A stretch of 64,000 nucleotides of DNA, taken from Desulfonatronum thiosulfatophilum (GTDB taxonomy: Bacteria > Desulfobacterota > Desulfovibrionia > Desulfovibrionales > Desulfonatronaceae). Below the pieces are notes generated by a model, which saw nothing but the letters and a program-made list of their open reading frames with translations, did no database searches and had not been told where the DNA came from. The position numbers and the translations under genes are program-made. Below, in pieces: positions 1 through 8,779 of this stretch. The stretch covers positions 1-64,000 of the forward strand of contig NZ_FMXO01000016.1 of the NCBI RefSeq assembly GCF_900104215.1. Direction: 5' to 3'. Each line of letters opens with the position of its first letter. The first letter of the stretch is position 1.

Positions 1-249
1 CGGATCGCCCGTGAGCGTTTTCGCCGTAGAGCAGGAATAGAGCCGATAATTGGTCACCTGAAACAGGATCATCGCTTGTCCCGAAACTACCTGAAAGGGG
101 TTCTCGGCGACGCGATCAACCTGTTCATGGCTGCCGCGGCATTCAATTTCAGGAAGTGGATTCGGAAGTTCGAACACTTTTTTGCCCTTTTTACGCTTTG
201 GCTGTTTTTCGGCACCACAACCCGTCAGCCTTCTATGATGATCCTGTAA
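1..249 (+). mobile_element. IS5-family transposase, C-terminal end (partial at window edge)
   Basis: The first frame is open from base 1 and ends in TAA at 249. It encodes the last 82 residues of a DDE transposase. The segment around RAGIEPIIGHLKQDHR, followed by NYLKG, GDAIN and AAAFNFRKW, is typical of the C-terminus of IS5/IS1182-like transposases, where the E of GIEP..GHLK is the third catalytic acid of DDE. The gene starts outside the window, so I cannot tell whether it is intact. No clear terminal inverted repeat was found in the next ~65 bases. The following gene lacks its normal N-terminus, which fits IS insertion or a deletion next to the IS. Family assignment is from memory of the motif. 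Confidence 0.8.
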
Positions 250-315
250 CGAAAATATCGGATTTTTCAGGCTCGACTACCTAATCGCGGCTCCGATTCA
301 GATCTTGATAACATC

Positions 316-777
316 ATGAATTCCACATCAAACGTCGAAGAACCTATTTTTTCCTATGAAATCAAAAACGCGAATTACGGCCCAAGCATCGTGGCCGGCA
401 GGCGAAGCCGACTGGTTCACGAACAGTATCCCAAGACATCAAAGCGCTTTGCCGAACAGATCGACTACGTCGCCAGTTCGTTGTCCGATAAAAACATCAA
501 GGAACTGGAGAAACTGGCCACGGCTTTGTTCGTGACCATGGAAAGCACAAGAGGAAATGGGATCGAAAAGCGGGCAGACCGTCTCCAAAAACTCAAACCC
601 CATGTGCCGCGTCAGGAGGCCTTGCAGGCTGTGCAAACCGTGGATTCCATGTGTCAACACAGGCCGGGGAGCATTGTGTTCTATAGTGTGCTTCCGGTTG
701 CTGGAACAGCGGTCTTCAGCTCGGAAGCTTTGCCAGGCCCATTTGGGGGGCAAAATGGGCGTTCTAGGGCAAGATAA
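316..777 (+). CDS. Truncated SocA/Panacea (YwgA)-like protein
   Basis: This 153-residue frame starts about 65 bp after the transposase stop. The segment FSYEIKNANYGP resembles the 'F..Y.YGP' region that in YwgA/SocA (Panacea) proteins lies well inside the domain. The stretch LEKLATALFVTMES and the ending KLKPHVPRQEA also fit that family. The N-terminal third is missing, and the last ~40 residues after VDSM look like read-out rather than domain. Panacea domains often act as antitoxins or phage-linked regulators. I read this as a decayed gene cut by the neighbouring IS; the function is probably lost. The family call is moderate and the decay call is inferred. Confidence 0.4.
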   Translation: MNSTSNVEEPIFSYEIKNANYGPSIVAGRRSRLVHEQYPKTSKRFAEQIDYVASSLSDKNIKELEKLATALFVTMESTRGNGIEKRADRLQKLKPHVPRQEALQAVQTVDSMCQHRPGSIVFYSVLPVAGTAVFSSEALPGPFGGQNGRSRAR

Positions 778-876
778 CAGCCTGTTTTGGAAGATATAGC
801 TCGACAATTCAGCATATTGTCTCGGTCCGACCCCAATCTCAACAATCTCAAGTGCTCGTCAGACTGAGTAATTCTC

Positions 877-2025
877 ATGCGTGACAAGACAATCAGTAAC
901 ATCACTGAATATATAGGTATTTGCAATGACCTCATAAATAGCGGTTTCTTTGCATTCAGGGGCCAGTGCTGTTCATTATGGTCTCTTGAACCTGGAATCA
1001 TGAGAAAGGTTAGAAGAACTTTTGCGGGAATTGGGGAAGGAGGATTGTTGTTTAGACTTTCCGTTGACCATGCGCTCGAGTTAGTAAGGAAAGCGAAGGT
1101 CAGCGGGCACTTTGCGGAGAACGAACCTGATTTAAGCATTCTCGCTTCACTACAGCATTATGGAGCAGCCACACCGCTGCTTGATTTCTCATATGACCCT
1201 CTAGTGGCCCTCTACTTTGCGTGTCTACCGCATGATGAAAGCGCCGTGGAGTCGGATGGAAAAGTCTTCTGTATTAACTATCCTCACCAGATGAGATCGC
1301 ATTCTTCCCCGCTGCGCCCCATAAATGACCCGTCGCGTATAAATTTAGATTCAACCCTTGAAGATGCTAGTCGCTATATTTGGTACTGGAAAACACCTGA
1401 ATATCTTTGCAGAAGGAGCGAGAGACAACAATCTGTATTCATTTTTGGTTGGGGACTATATTGGAAATACGACACAAATAAACTTATCGACGAACTGAAT
1501 GTATTGGTTATTTCTGCCGAGACAAAAAAAAGTATTCTAAATGAACTTAATCTGAGTCATGGCATATCCGAACAGACTCTCTTTCCTGACGTATATGGTT
1601 TTTCACACTCAAACAGCCACGACAAGATGATCAAACATTACAGTTCAGAAGAATTGTATGACAAAGGCGAGGAACAATGGCGAGATGGCAGCCCCGAGTG
1701 GGCAGCAGAGTATTACAAAATGGCTTACACTAAGAATCCCAACTGGATAGAGGCAAGATGCAAATCTGCATTGTCGCTAAATTGTATTGGAGAACAAGAC
1801 AAGGCTTTGACGCTTATCAATGCATCTATGGACACGCTTGGTAGAAACTGGAAGCTCCTTCTTTGCAGATCGATTATCGATTGTACGGGTGATAAAGACT
1901 GGAGGGTTGATATGAGAGAGGCAAAGGCAGTTGCCGACACTGAAAATGAACGTTCCGAATTTGAAGCTTATTTGTATGAATACGGAGCGTTGCTTTGCGT
2001 CAAGACTGGCATAACCAGTCGCTGA
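877..2025 (+). CDS. FRG-domain protein with C-terminal TPR-like region
   Basis: A 382-residue cytoplasmic protein with no signal peptide or membrane segment. Near residues 24-31 it has FFAFRGQ, the signature that names the FRG domain. Further on, LQHYGAATPLLDFSYDP is the second hallmark of that family ('LQHhG.pTrLLDwt..P'). The last ~130 residues are helical, with a spacing that suggests TPR-like repeats (a segment with EEQWRDGSPEWAAEYYKMAY). FRG proteins are of unknown activity and are frequent in phage-defence islands. Here the gene sits between an IS remnant and a Dcm/Vsr/HNH cluster, which supports a defence role by context only. The start is the first ATG giving the complete domain; no strong ribosome site is visible. 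Confidence 0.75.
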   Translation: MRDKTISNITEYIGICNDLINSGFFAFRGQCCSLWSLEPGIMRKVRRTFAGIGEGGLLFRLSVDHALELVRKAKVSGHFAENEPDLSILASLQHYGAATPLLDFSYDPLVALYFACLPHDESAVESDGKVFCINYPHQMRSHSSPLRPINDPSRINLDSTLEDASRYIWYWKTPEYLCRRSERQQSVFIFGWGLYWKYDTNKLIDELNVLVISAETKKSILNELNLSHGISEQTLFPDVYGFSHSNSHDKMIKHYSSEELYDKGEEQWRDGSPEWAAEYYKMAYTKNPNWIEARCKSALSLNCIGEQDKALTLINASMDTLGRNWKLLLCRSIIDCTGDKDWRVDMREAKAVADTENERSEFEAYLYEYGALLCVKTGITSR

Positions 2026-2212
2026 ACCCGATTGGTGCCCTGTCGGGCCGGCTACTCCCAGCAGTCTATTGCCACGAATCTCTGCCTTCATTATGCCAGC
2101 GGCAGCAGGAGCATCAAAAATGAACGAGATACATCAAAAGACAAGACCTGACCCTTAGCCTAGACAAAATGAAGAAAGAATACTCTTCGCTGGAATGGTT
2201 GGAGGCTCATTC

Positions 2213-2361
2213 CTGAGTTCTCTCACTCTCCTGGCTCATTCCGACCTGTCCTTGGCCAGGCATCTCAACTCCTAACCGGTGATTTTCTGACCGAATTTTG
2301 CCCGGAAATAGTTGAGGATCTTGTCTCGGGCGGCGATGCTTTCCCTTCGGATTTTCATTGG
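2213..2361 (-). pseudogene. Broken fragment of a second HNH endonuclease gene
   Basis: Read on the minus strand, this stretch translates as a diverged copy of part of the intact HNH protein at 2447-3367. IRRESIAARDKILNYFRA matches IRRENIAVRDKILKYFRA, and the downstream LAKDRSE and ARRVRELR segments also match. In-frame TAG and TGA codons interrupt it. The DNA aligns with about 2775-2930. It is a relic of a tandem or recombined second copy, found only by translating the spacer. No start, HNH motif or full frame remains. Confidence 0.75.
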
Positions 2362-2446
2362 TCAGAATGGGGTCAAATCTGCCCTTGACTCGTTCTGATA
2401 GCCAAGTGAATGAATCTACTTAGCTATCGGTTAAATCTCCCTTGGG

Positions 2447-3367
2447 TCATTTCGCTCGATGTATCTCATCATGGCAAACCGTACATATGGTAGTCAGGTT
2501 GTTTTCAGTGTTTTCCCCACCCACGGCATGCGGCTTTTTGTGATGCAACTCCAAATGTCTGGGATCGGAACGATTCCATTCGGCAATTGACCAGTTGCAG
2601 ACTGCGCATCTGTATGCGTCTCTGCGAAGAACGTTTCTTTTGACCGAGTCGGGGATGCGGCGGTCGTGTTCAGGGCTTTGTCTGTTCGCCTCCAGGAGAT
2701 AGACGCCGACCTCGAGATCGGGGCGGCCGGTGTTTCTCGTGACTATGGGCCAACCGTATTCCGTGCGAAGCTCCCTTACTCTCCTGGCCCATTCCGACCT
2801 GTCCTTGGCAAGATATTTCAGTTCCTCTCCGGTGATTTTTTGTCCGACGTTTGCTCTGAAGTATTTGAGAATCTTGTCTCTGACGGCAATGTTTTCCCTT
2901 CGGATTACATTGGCCAGATTCCAGCGATGCGCAGCTTCCCTGTCCTGCTCGACGGACAAGAGGATGTAATCCGAAGGCCCCATGGAAGCCGGGTCGATGT
3001 CCGGGAGAGGGAACTCGTTTTCCTCCGCCATTTGTTTTGCCGTTAGACCGCTGATGATGGACCATCCGAACTGTACTTTCAGTTCCCGAACCCTACGGGC
3101 ATATTCCTGGATGCCTGAGACCACCAGGAGTTCATCTCCGTTGATCACGGTCCTGGGATATTTTTTGAAATAGTAGAGAATACGGCTTTGAGCGCTTCGG
3201 GCCGATGTTGAGGTGATCAGCGATTTACCCAATTCCCGCAATTGATGATAGCATGGGACAAGCGAAAGGACTTTCGCCCGCAAGCCGTCGGATTCAAGCT
3301 CCCGCTCGAAATCAGATAACAGCTCTTTCAGCTGCTTACAAAGTTCTGCCGAATTCATGTTTTGCAT
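2447..3367 (-). CDS. HNH endonuclease of the Dcm/Vsr cluster
   Basis: A 306-residue protein ending in a classical HNH nuclease domain. It has a zinc-type CAVC pair, then LELHHKKPHAVGGENTENN and a second CTVCHDEIH pair within the last ~65 residues. The N-terminal part contains two related helical units, each carrying an EYARRVRELK or EWARRVRELR segment, which may read DNA. Its ATG follows the vsr stop directly (TGA then ATG), so it is translationally coupled and probably the restriction partner of the Dcm methylase. HNH enzymes cut or nick DNA; whether this one cuts unmethylated or mismatched sites cannot be read from sequence. A decayed second copy lies just downstream. Confidence 0.85.
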   Translation of the reverse strand: MQNMNSAELCKQLKELLSDFERELESDGLRAKVLSLVPCYHQLRELGKSLITSTSARSAQSRILYYFKKYPRTVINGDELLVVSGIQEYARRVRELKVQFGWSIISGLTAKQMAEENEFPLPDIDPASMGPSDYILLSVEQDREAAHRWNLANVIRRENIAVRDKILKYFRANVGQKITGEELKYLAKDRSEWARRVRELRTEYGWPIVTRNTGRPDLEVGVYLLEANRQSPEHDRRIPDSVKRNVLRRDAYRCAVCNWSIAEWNRSDPRHLELHHKKPHAVGGENTENNLTTICTVCHDEIHRAK

Positions 3368-3775
3368 TCAATTTTCCAGAAATTGCCGGAGCTTCGCCTT
3401 AAGGGCATCGAGGTCTTTGATTTCGCACGACCACACAACAAGAACGTCCCACCCCTTTTGCTTCAAGCGCTCTGAATTTTCCTGATCTCTTCGAATGTTC
3501 TTTCCCAGCTTCACTCGCCAGAATTCCGTATTCGTCGTAGGCCGTTTGGCCCGAGGGCATTTCTGGTGGGAGTGCCAGAAACATCCGTGGACGAAAACCA
3601 CTTTTTTGTACTTCGGTAACGTAATATCCGGCTTTCCCGGCAAATCCTTTCTGTGCAGTCTGAACCTGTATCCCAATCCATGGAGTAGGGAGCGGACGAT
3701 CAGCTCAGGTTTAGTGTCTTTGCCGCGTATGCGCGACATGATTCCGCTTCGTTTTTCTTTTGTGAATACGTCCAT
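3368..3775 (-). CDS. vsr: Very short patch repair endonuclease Vsr
   Basis: A 135-residue Vsr protein, the normal length for this family. Vsr nicks 5' of the T in T:G mismatches made by deamination of 5-methylcytosine and so starts repair at Dcm sites. Seen here are the N-terminal KRSGIMSRIRGKDTKPE, then the GKPDITLPKYKKVVFVHGC core and the CFWHSHQKCP zinc/active-site segment. I chose the ATG at 3775 because the family begins at 'D.x.t.e.RS..Ms.I'; a longer frame upstream is only the other-frame reading of dcm. The gene overlaps the 3' end of dcm by 76 bp, an arrangement also known for Escherichia coli dcm-vsr. Confidence 0.93.
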   Translation of the reverse strand: MDVFTKEKRSGIMSRIRGKDTKPELIVRSLLHGLGYRFRLHRKDLPGKPDITLPKYKKVVFVHGCFWHSHQKCPRAKRPTTNTEFWRVKLGKNIRRDQENSERLKQKGWDVLVVWSCEIKDLDALKAKLRQFLEN

Positions 3776-4986
3776 TGTGTATTGTGTTTGTCGAGAAGAA
3801 TTCTGACCACGTCCGCCACTCGTGCGGCCAAAAGCGGCGGAACTGCGTTTCCGATTTGCTTGGCGATCTCGATTTTCGATCCAGTGAACCGAAACTCGTC
3901 GGGAAAGCTCTGGAACCGGGCGGCTTCTCGATGGGTGATCGGTCTGTGTTGTTCCGGATGTAGGTAACGGCCCTTTTCCGGCTTGAAAAATTCCGTGCGG
4001 ATCGTGAACGCAGGTCTGTCCCACCAGAGCCTGCCAAACAAATCCGTCCCCCCGCTCTTCTTTCTAATCCAGCACTTCGGGGTCAGTTCAGGTGCGATTC
4101 GTTGCAGGTCGAAGCGGTTCATCCCTTCCTGCGGGATGGCCCTGTACCTTTTGCGACTCAGTTCAGTGGGATTTCTCCCGAAATGAAGATCAATAGGTGG
4201 AGAAACATTTCTGATCTCCGTGCCCACAGGCGGCGGAAGATCACTTATGGCGTCCCGCACCGTCCGCCACTTGAGCGGTTTGGAGAGATAGTGCTCCCTG
4301 TCGAACGGAAGCGAGAGCTGTTTGCCGTTGGGCTTCGAATTGAAGTAGATTTTGCGGGGTGGAAACAGGACTCGAGGGTCGGCGAACTTACAGCCGATAA
4401 TGAATGCTCTCGTGCGGTTTTGCGGGACCCCGTAATCGGCTGCGGTCAACTTGTCCTGCCAAACCTTGAATCCCAGCGATTCAGCTAGGCCGACGATTTC
4501 GCCGTGCTCAAAAGTATTGAGCAGTTGCGGAACGTTTTCCATGACGAAAATTTTTGCTCCGCTCCTCTTTACTACCTCCAGGAAGGGGCGCCACAATTCC
4601 TTTCGCGGATCCCCATCTCGATTTTTATTGAGAAGGCTGAATCCCTGGCAAGGCGGCCCGCCGATGACCACATCGGCCTCCGGCACTTCGTATTTCCCGT
4701 CCTCCAGGATGGCGACGATATCCCCGGCGACGCAATGCGGGCCGAAGTTTTCGTTGTAGGTGTCCACGCAAAACTGATTGAAGTCGTTCGCCCATACGGA
4801 CTTGAACGGCTGCCCGAAAGCCTCGGAAAATCCCAGAGACATGCCGCCCGCCCCGGAAAAAAGATCGATAAGTCGATAACGCCTGAGATTATCGAGCAAA
4901 TCGCCGGTGCATCGAGCGGCATATTGCTCTTCGTCTTCCAGAAGAATGTTTGATTCAAGCTCGATAAAATCGCTTATGGGATACAC
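3700..4986 (-). CDS. dcm: DNA (cytosine-5-)-methyltransferase, Dcm type
   Basis: A 428-residue C5-cytosine methylase with all the main motifs in order: DLFSGAGGMSLGF (motif I, SAM), GGPPCQGFS (IV, catalytic Cys), MENV (VI), QNRTRAFIIG (VIII), a variable target-recognition part, and QIGNAVPP (X). It transfers a methyl group from SAM to C5 of cytosine in a specific DNA site that I cannot predict. The start is GTG with AGGA about seven bases upstream; the frame has no better ATG. It leads an operon with vsr (overlapping) and an HNH nuclease, so it is most likely the modification part of a type II-like restriction system. Confidence 0.93.
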   Translation of the reverse strand: MYPISDFIELESNILLEDEEQYAARCTGDLLDNLRRYRLIDLFSGAGGMSLGFSEAFGQPFKSVWANDFNQFCVDTYNENFGPHCVAGDIVAILEDGKYEVPEADVVIGGPPCQGFSLLNKNRDGDPRKELWRPFLEVVKRSGAKIFVMENVPQLLNTFEHGEIVGLAESLGFKVWQDKLTAADYGVPQNRTRAFIIGCKFADPRVLFPPRKIYFNSKPNGKQLSLPFDREHYLSKPLKWRTVRDAISDLPPPVGTEIRNVSPPIDLHFGRNPTELSRKRYRAIPQEGMNRFDLQRIAPELTPKCWIRKKSGGTDLFGRLWWDRPAFTIRTEFFKPEKGRYLHPEQHRPITHREAARFQSFPDEFRFTGSKIEIAKQIGNAVPPLLAARVADVVRILLDKHNTQWTYSQKKNEAESCRAYAAKTLNLS

Positions 4987-5418
4987 TGGTGGTTCCTAAT
5001 GAAAATGCCGGTTCATCATCAACCAATGAGCCAAGCAAAACTATCCTTTAGATTTATAGTGTGGATTCTTGGTGTTTTCGATTCCATACGGCGGAGGAGG
5101 ATGGAACGTCAAATATGATGATGCCCCAGAAGAGTGATTAGAGGACCTCTCTATTCCCGGGGTCGGACTGAGTCAACCCCTTGATTCAACATAGAAAATG
5201 CCTTAATATATTTGATATTTTCTCCTTAGAATATCCATTTTGCCTTTAAAATGCCGTTCTAATATTTCCTTAGCTGAACTGACGCCACCTCTAATGCCAA
5301 GAATCAATCGTTATATTCTGGGCATTTGTGAGTTGTTGCAAAAAACTGCCTCGACAGAAGACAGTAGGTAAAACAAGAAAAAAAGCAGGTTGGCAAACCT
5401 CATTCGAGGCCGAAAATA
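4987..5418. other. Intergenic region without recognisable gene
   Basis: About 430 bases, AT-rich compared with the neighbours, lie between the dcm start and the first RhuM remnant. It presumably carries the dcm promoter on the minus strand. I saw no convincing open frame, repeat or terminator. Confidence 0.5.
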
Positions 5419-5578
5419 ATGATCTGGCTGACTCTGGGCCACGTGACAGAGCTTTTCGGTGTGGACAAGTCCGGAATCAGTTGCCTTTGAATATTTTTTT
5501 GAAAGCGGCGAATTGTGGCGCGAAACCGTTGCAACTTTTGCAACGGTTCAAATGCAAAAGGGATCAATTATTTTTTGA
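5419..5578 (+). pseudogene. RhuM/virulence-protein-like remnant
   Basis: The first frame here reads IWLTLGHVTELFGVDKSGIS and stops. In the next frame the sequence continues as FFESGELWRETVATFATVQ and stops again. Together these match the start of RhuM-like proteins ('WLTQ..IAeLFgv....Is.Hi.nIfesgEL....v..kfatvq'). At least one frameshift and two stops make it non-coding. RhuM-like proteins of this type often accompany restriction and toxin modules; function is not well established. A second, less decayed relative lies at 6048. Confidence 0.7.
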
Positions 5579-5583
5579 CTTCT

Positions 5584-5898
5584 CGAAAGTTCTGACGCCG
5601 TTTCCAGGTGGGTCAAGAACGATCACCTCGGATTCGAGTACTCTATGTCTACCGGGGAGTTGCCCGCAAATACCGTCCCGACTTCCTGATACGGCTCCGG
5701 AACGGCGAGATGCTGGTGCTGGAGACCAAGGGCCTGGAAACGAAGCAGGACCAGGTCAAACGCCGCTATCTCGACGAATGGATCCAGGCCGTTAATGAGC
5801 ATGGCGGCTTTGGGCGCTGGAGGGCGGCCGTTGTCCGGAAGCCGGGAGAGGTGCATGATATTGTGGAACGTATGGCGAAGCGTGCCGGGGCGGAATAA
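5584..5898 (+). pseudogene. C-terminal remnant of a type III-like restriction/helicase protein
   Basis: The frame from about 5584 reads SRWVKNDHLGFEY and shifts near 5643 to the frame carrying LYVYRGVARKYRPDFLIRL, LVLETKG, YLDEWIQAV and FGRWR. This is the nuclease tail typical of type III restriction (Res) and related DEAD-box restriction proteins; PDFLIR and ETKG are the PD-(D/E)xK-like acids. Only about 100 residues of a normally ~900-residue protein remain and there is a frameshift. It is fused directly after the RhuM remnant, so a large internal deletion is likely. Confidence 0.75.
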
Positions 5899-5901
5899 GA
5901 A

Positions 5902-6018
5902 ATGAGCCGTGACCACATGCTTCAGCGTAACGCCGCCCGACTAAAAGCCCAACTTCCCGAGGTGAACAAAGACGATCCACCTATGAAGCAATTGCGGGGA
6001 ATCAACCTGATTTTTTAA
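5902..6018 (+). CDS. Small hypothetical ORF, 38 residues
   Basis: A short frame starting at ATG three bases after the TAA of the restriction remnant and encoding 38 residues, beginning MSRDHMLQRNAARLKAQ. GC-rich codon use resembles real genes. It could be the start of a gene that once followed the restriction gene, now ending early, or a small accessory ORF. I do not recognise a family. Its position suggests it belongs to the same decayed cassette. Confidence 0.25.
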   Translation: MSRDHMLQRNAARLKAQLPEVNKDDPPMKQLRGINLIF

Positions 6019-6047
6019 AATCTTCCAGCCCAAGCCTACAATAAACC

Positions 6048-6482
6048 ATGGCTCTAAAGGCAATACTGGAAGTCGCGCCCTCCTCGGGCCAACTCCTGGT
6101 CTATCAAACCGAGAACGGACAGGTGCGGTTGGATGTTCGATTGGAAGGAGAAACGGTCTGGCTGACCCAGCAGCACATGGCTAAGCTGTTTCAGACCTCT
6201 CAACAGATTATCAGCCAGCACATCCAGAATGTTTTTGAAGAGAAAGAACTCGAGCCAGGGGCAACTCACAAGAAATTCTTGTCGGTTCGCCGGGAAGGGA
6301 GCCGCAAGGTTCAACGGAGCCTGGATTATTAAAATCTGGATATGATCATCTCCGTCGGCTACCGGGTGAAAAGCGTCGGCCGCGGGTCCGTGTTCCTGAA
6401 CACGGATCCAGCCAAGAGGAAAATCAGTCATTCCCTCGTGAACCTGCCACGGATTTCCAGAATATCTTGCTCCTCGGACTGA
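6048..6482 (+). pseudogene. RhuM-like gene with premature stop and truncated end
   Basis: The frame runs 94 residues, with QVRLDVRLEGETVWLTQQHM, LFQTSQQIISQHIQNVFEE, and a region ending RSLDY. It then meets TAA at 6330-6332. In the same frame it goes straight on as NLDMIISVGYRVKS, which in the family follows immediately (YNLD.IISVGYRV). One nonsense codon therefore interrupts it. After VKS the similarity is lost and the frame closes at 6482, well short of the ~330 residues usual for RhuM. It is a decayed relative of the remnant at 5419. Confidence 0.8.
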
Positions 6483-6611
6483 TAAAGGCACTGTTTTTAG
6501 TACGAGGCATGGTTATTTTTACCGCGGAAATTGCTGCAGGATCTCGGCAATTGAGGACGAAAAATGTGAGGCCAGGAATGAGCTACGAGGTTCAACGAAA
6601 TTGAGACGAAC

Positions 6612-8603
6612 ATGACCACCTGCGATAAATGCGATACCCGATGTGCCGACGCCGCGAAGGGGGCCAGCCCCCATTACGTGTTCATCGGCACGATGAAGGT
6701 CGGCAAGAGTAGCCTGTACGAACGGTTGACGGCATCCGCCTGCGCCGAGGTAGCAATACCCGGCATTGCGGTCTCCATACCCCGTGGACACCTCAAGGGG
6801 CGGGACGGGGTGGCTCTGGACACTCCGGGCATCCACTCCCTGTTCTCCACCAACGAGGATGAACGAGCTTCCAGAGACATTCTGCTGTCCCCGGAGATTC
6901 CCGGCGAAAACCTGCGCATCGTCCTGGTGGCCGACGCCAAGAACCTCAAGCGGACCATCGCCATCGTCCTGCAGTTCGCGGAATACGGGCTGCCCATGTT
7001 GCTGGTGGTGAACATGGTCGACGAGGCCGCGTCCCGGGGCATCGAAATCGACTACCACAAGCTCTCGGAAAAATTGGGCGTCCGCGTGATGACCACCATC
7101 GCCCGGGAGGGAATCGGGGTTCGTGAACTGGCCAGGAATCTGGACGACGTCCGGCCAGCGAAGCCCCTGGCGGGGTACTCCCCGCGGGTGGATCAGTTTC
7201 TCGCGGAGGTAGACAAATTAATTCCTTCCGGCACGTTTTCCTCCCGTGCCTTGGGAATTCTTCTGCTCACCGAGGACCCGGCCGTGGAGCGCTACATATT
7301 GGAGAAATACGGACCGGGAATGCTCGACCAGCTCCGCCGGCTGGCCGTGAAAACCCGCCAGGCGAGACCCATTGCCGTGGACATCGAACTGAGCAACCTC
7401 TATCAGTCCGAGGCTGCCAAGATCGCTGAACAGGTCCAGAAAGTCGAACCGCCCACCAAGAGCCCGCTCATCCTCTCCTTCGGCGACTGGTGCACCCAGT
7501 TGTCCACGGGCATTCCCATCGCCCTGGGAATTCTCGTGCTCCTGTACTATTTCATCGGCGCCTTTGGAGCCACCTTCCTGGTGGACACGATCCATGACGA
7601 ACTGTTCGAGGCCCATCTGATCCCGCTGCTCACGGCCCTGATCGAATATATTCCCAGCGCTCTGGTCCGGGACATGCTCATCGACCCGGACTTCGGCATC
7701 TTCCCCACCGGGGTCTTTCTGGCCCTGGGGCTGGTCATGCCGGTGATCTTCTGCTTTTACATCGCCTTTGGGGCGCTTCAGGATTCCGGATATCTGGCCC
7801 GCCTCTCCCTCCTTCTGGACCGTGTCTTTCGCCTGATCGGCCTGAACGGCAAAGGCGTGATCCCTCTGGTCATGGGCTTTTCCTGCGTGACCATGTCCAT
7901 CCTGACCACCCGTGTGCTCAGCACGACCAAGGAAAAGAACATCGCCTCGTTTCTGGTCTTTCTCTGTTTGCCCTGCGCCCCGCTGTTGGCGGTGATGATG
8001 GTCATCCTGGCCAGGATGCCCGTCTCCGCCTCGATCACGGTCTACGGACTGATCTTTTCCCAACTGCTCCTGGCAGGATGGCTGGCGAACAAGGTCATTC
8101 CCGGACAACGCTCCCAACTGATCCTGGAAATCCCGACCATGCGCCTGCCCAAACCCTGGCCGGTCATCAAGATGGCCTCAAGGAAAACCTATTTTTTCAT
8201 CAAGGAGGCCCTGCCGGTCTTTGTCCTGGCCTCGATGTTCATTTTTCTCTTCCAGCGCGTGGGCGGCCTGAGCGCCCTGGAGGCCGCCCTGGGACCGGTG
8301 ATCAACACGGTCATGGGCCTGCCGGAACAGAGCATCCAGGTGTTCATCAAGACCATGATCCGCCGGGAAAGCGGCGTGGCCGAACTGGAACATCTCAGCC
8401 CCCAGTTCACCAACCTGCAGATCGTGGTCAATCTCGTGCTGATGACCTTCCTGGCCCCATGCATCAACGCGACCATCGTCCTGTTCAAGGAACGCGGCGC
8501 ACGAGCCGGAGCCTTGATCCTGACCACGGTCACGATCTACGCCATTCTCCTGGCTAGTCTGCTGAACCATATTTCCCGTCTGGCCGGAATCACCTTCACG
8601 TAA
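6612..8603 (+). CDS. feoB: Ferrous iron transporter FeoB (divergent G domain)
   Basis: A 663-residue inner-membrane Fe(II) permease. The N-terminal G domain has a P-loop at residues 26-33 (GTMKVGKS instead of the usual GNPNSGKT), DTPG at 70-73 and NMVD as G4. The C-terminal half has many hydrophobic helices with the Gate-like segments RLSLLLDRVFRLIGLNGKGV and CVTMSILTTRVL. It is shorter than Escherichia coli FeoB (~770). Residues 4-11 carry three cysteines (CDKCDTRC), which could bind metal. The following gene is a DtxR-FeoA fusion, as expected for a FeoA partner and metal regulator. FeoB is clear; metal preference (Fe versus Mn or others) is not. Confidence 0.88.
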   Translation: MTTCDKCDTRCADAAKGASPHYVFIGTMKVGKSSLYERLTASACAEVAIPGIAVSIPRGHLKGRDGVALDTPGIHSLFSTNEDERASRDILLSPEIPGENLRIVLVADAKNLKRTIAIVLQFAEYGLPMLLVVNMVDEAASRGIEIDYHKLSEKLGVRVMTTIAREGIGVRELARNLDDVRPAKPLAGYSPRVDQFLAEVDKLIPSGTFSSRALGILLLTEDPAVERYILEKYGPGMLDQLRRLAVKTRQARPIAVDIELSNLYQSEAAKIAEQVQKVEPPTKSPLILSFGDWCTQLSTGIPIALGILVLLYYFIGAFGATFLVDTIHDELFEAHLIPLLTALIEYIPSALVRDMLIDPDFGIFPTGVFLALGLVMPVIFCFYIAFGALQDSGYLARLSLLLDRVFRLIGLNGKGVIPLVMGFSCVTMSILTTRVLSTTKEKNIASFLVFLCLPCAPLLAVMMVILARMPVSASITVYGLIFSQLLLAGWLANKVIPGQRSQLILEIPTMRLPKPWPVIKMASRKTYFFIKEALPVFVLASMFIFLFQRVGGLSALEAALGPVINTVMGLPEQSIQVFIKTMIRRESGVAELEHLSPQFTNLQIVVNLVLMTFLAPCINATIVLFKERGARAGALILTTVTIYAILLASLLNHISRLAGITFT

Positions 8604-8779
8604 TTCAGCAGGGCATGATGCAAACCAACTTCAAATTGGAGTCAAATCCCTACATCGACATCTCATTAGACGACGATTTTGGTTGCGCCCTGGCCTTTGC
8701 ATCTGTTGAACGCGAATCGGAAGATCTCTCTGTTTGTCCTGGGACAGCACCTTCAATCCCTCACAAAGGATCATGAATC

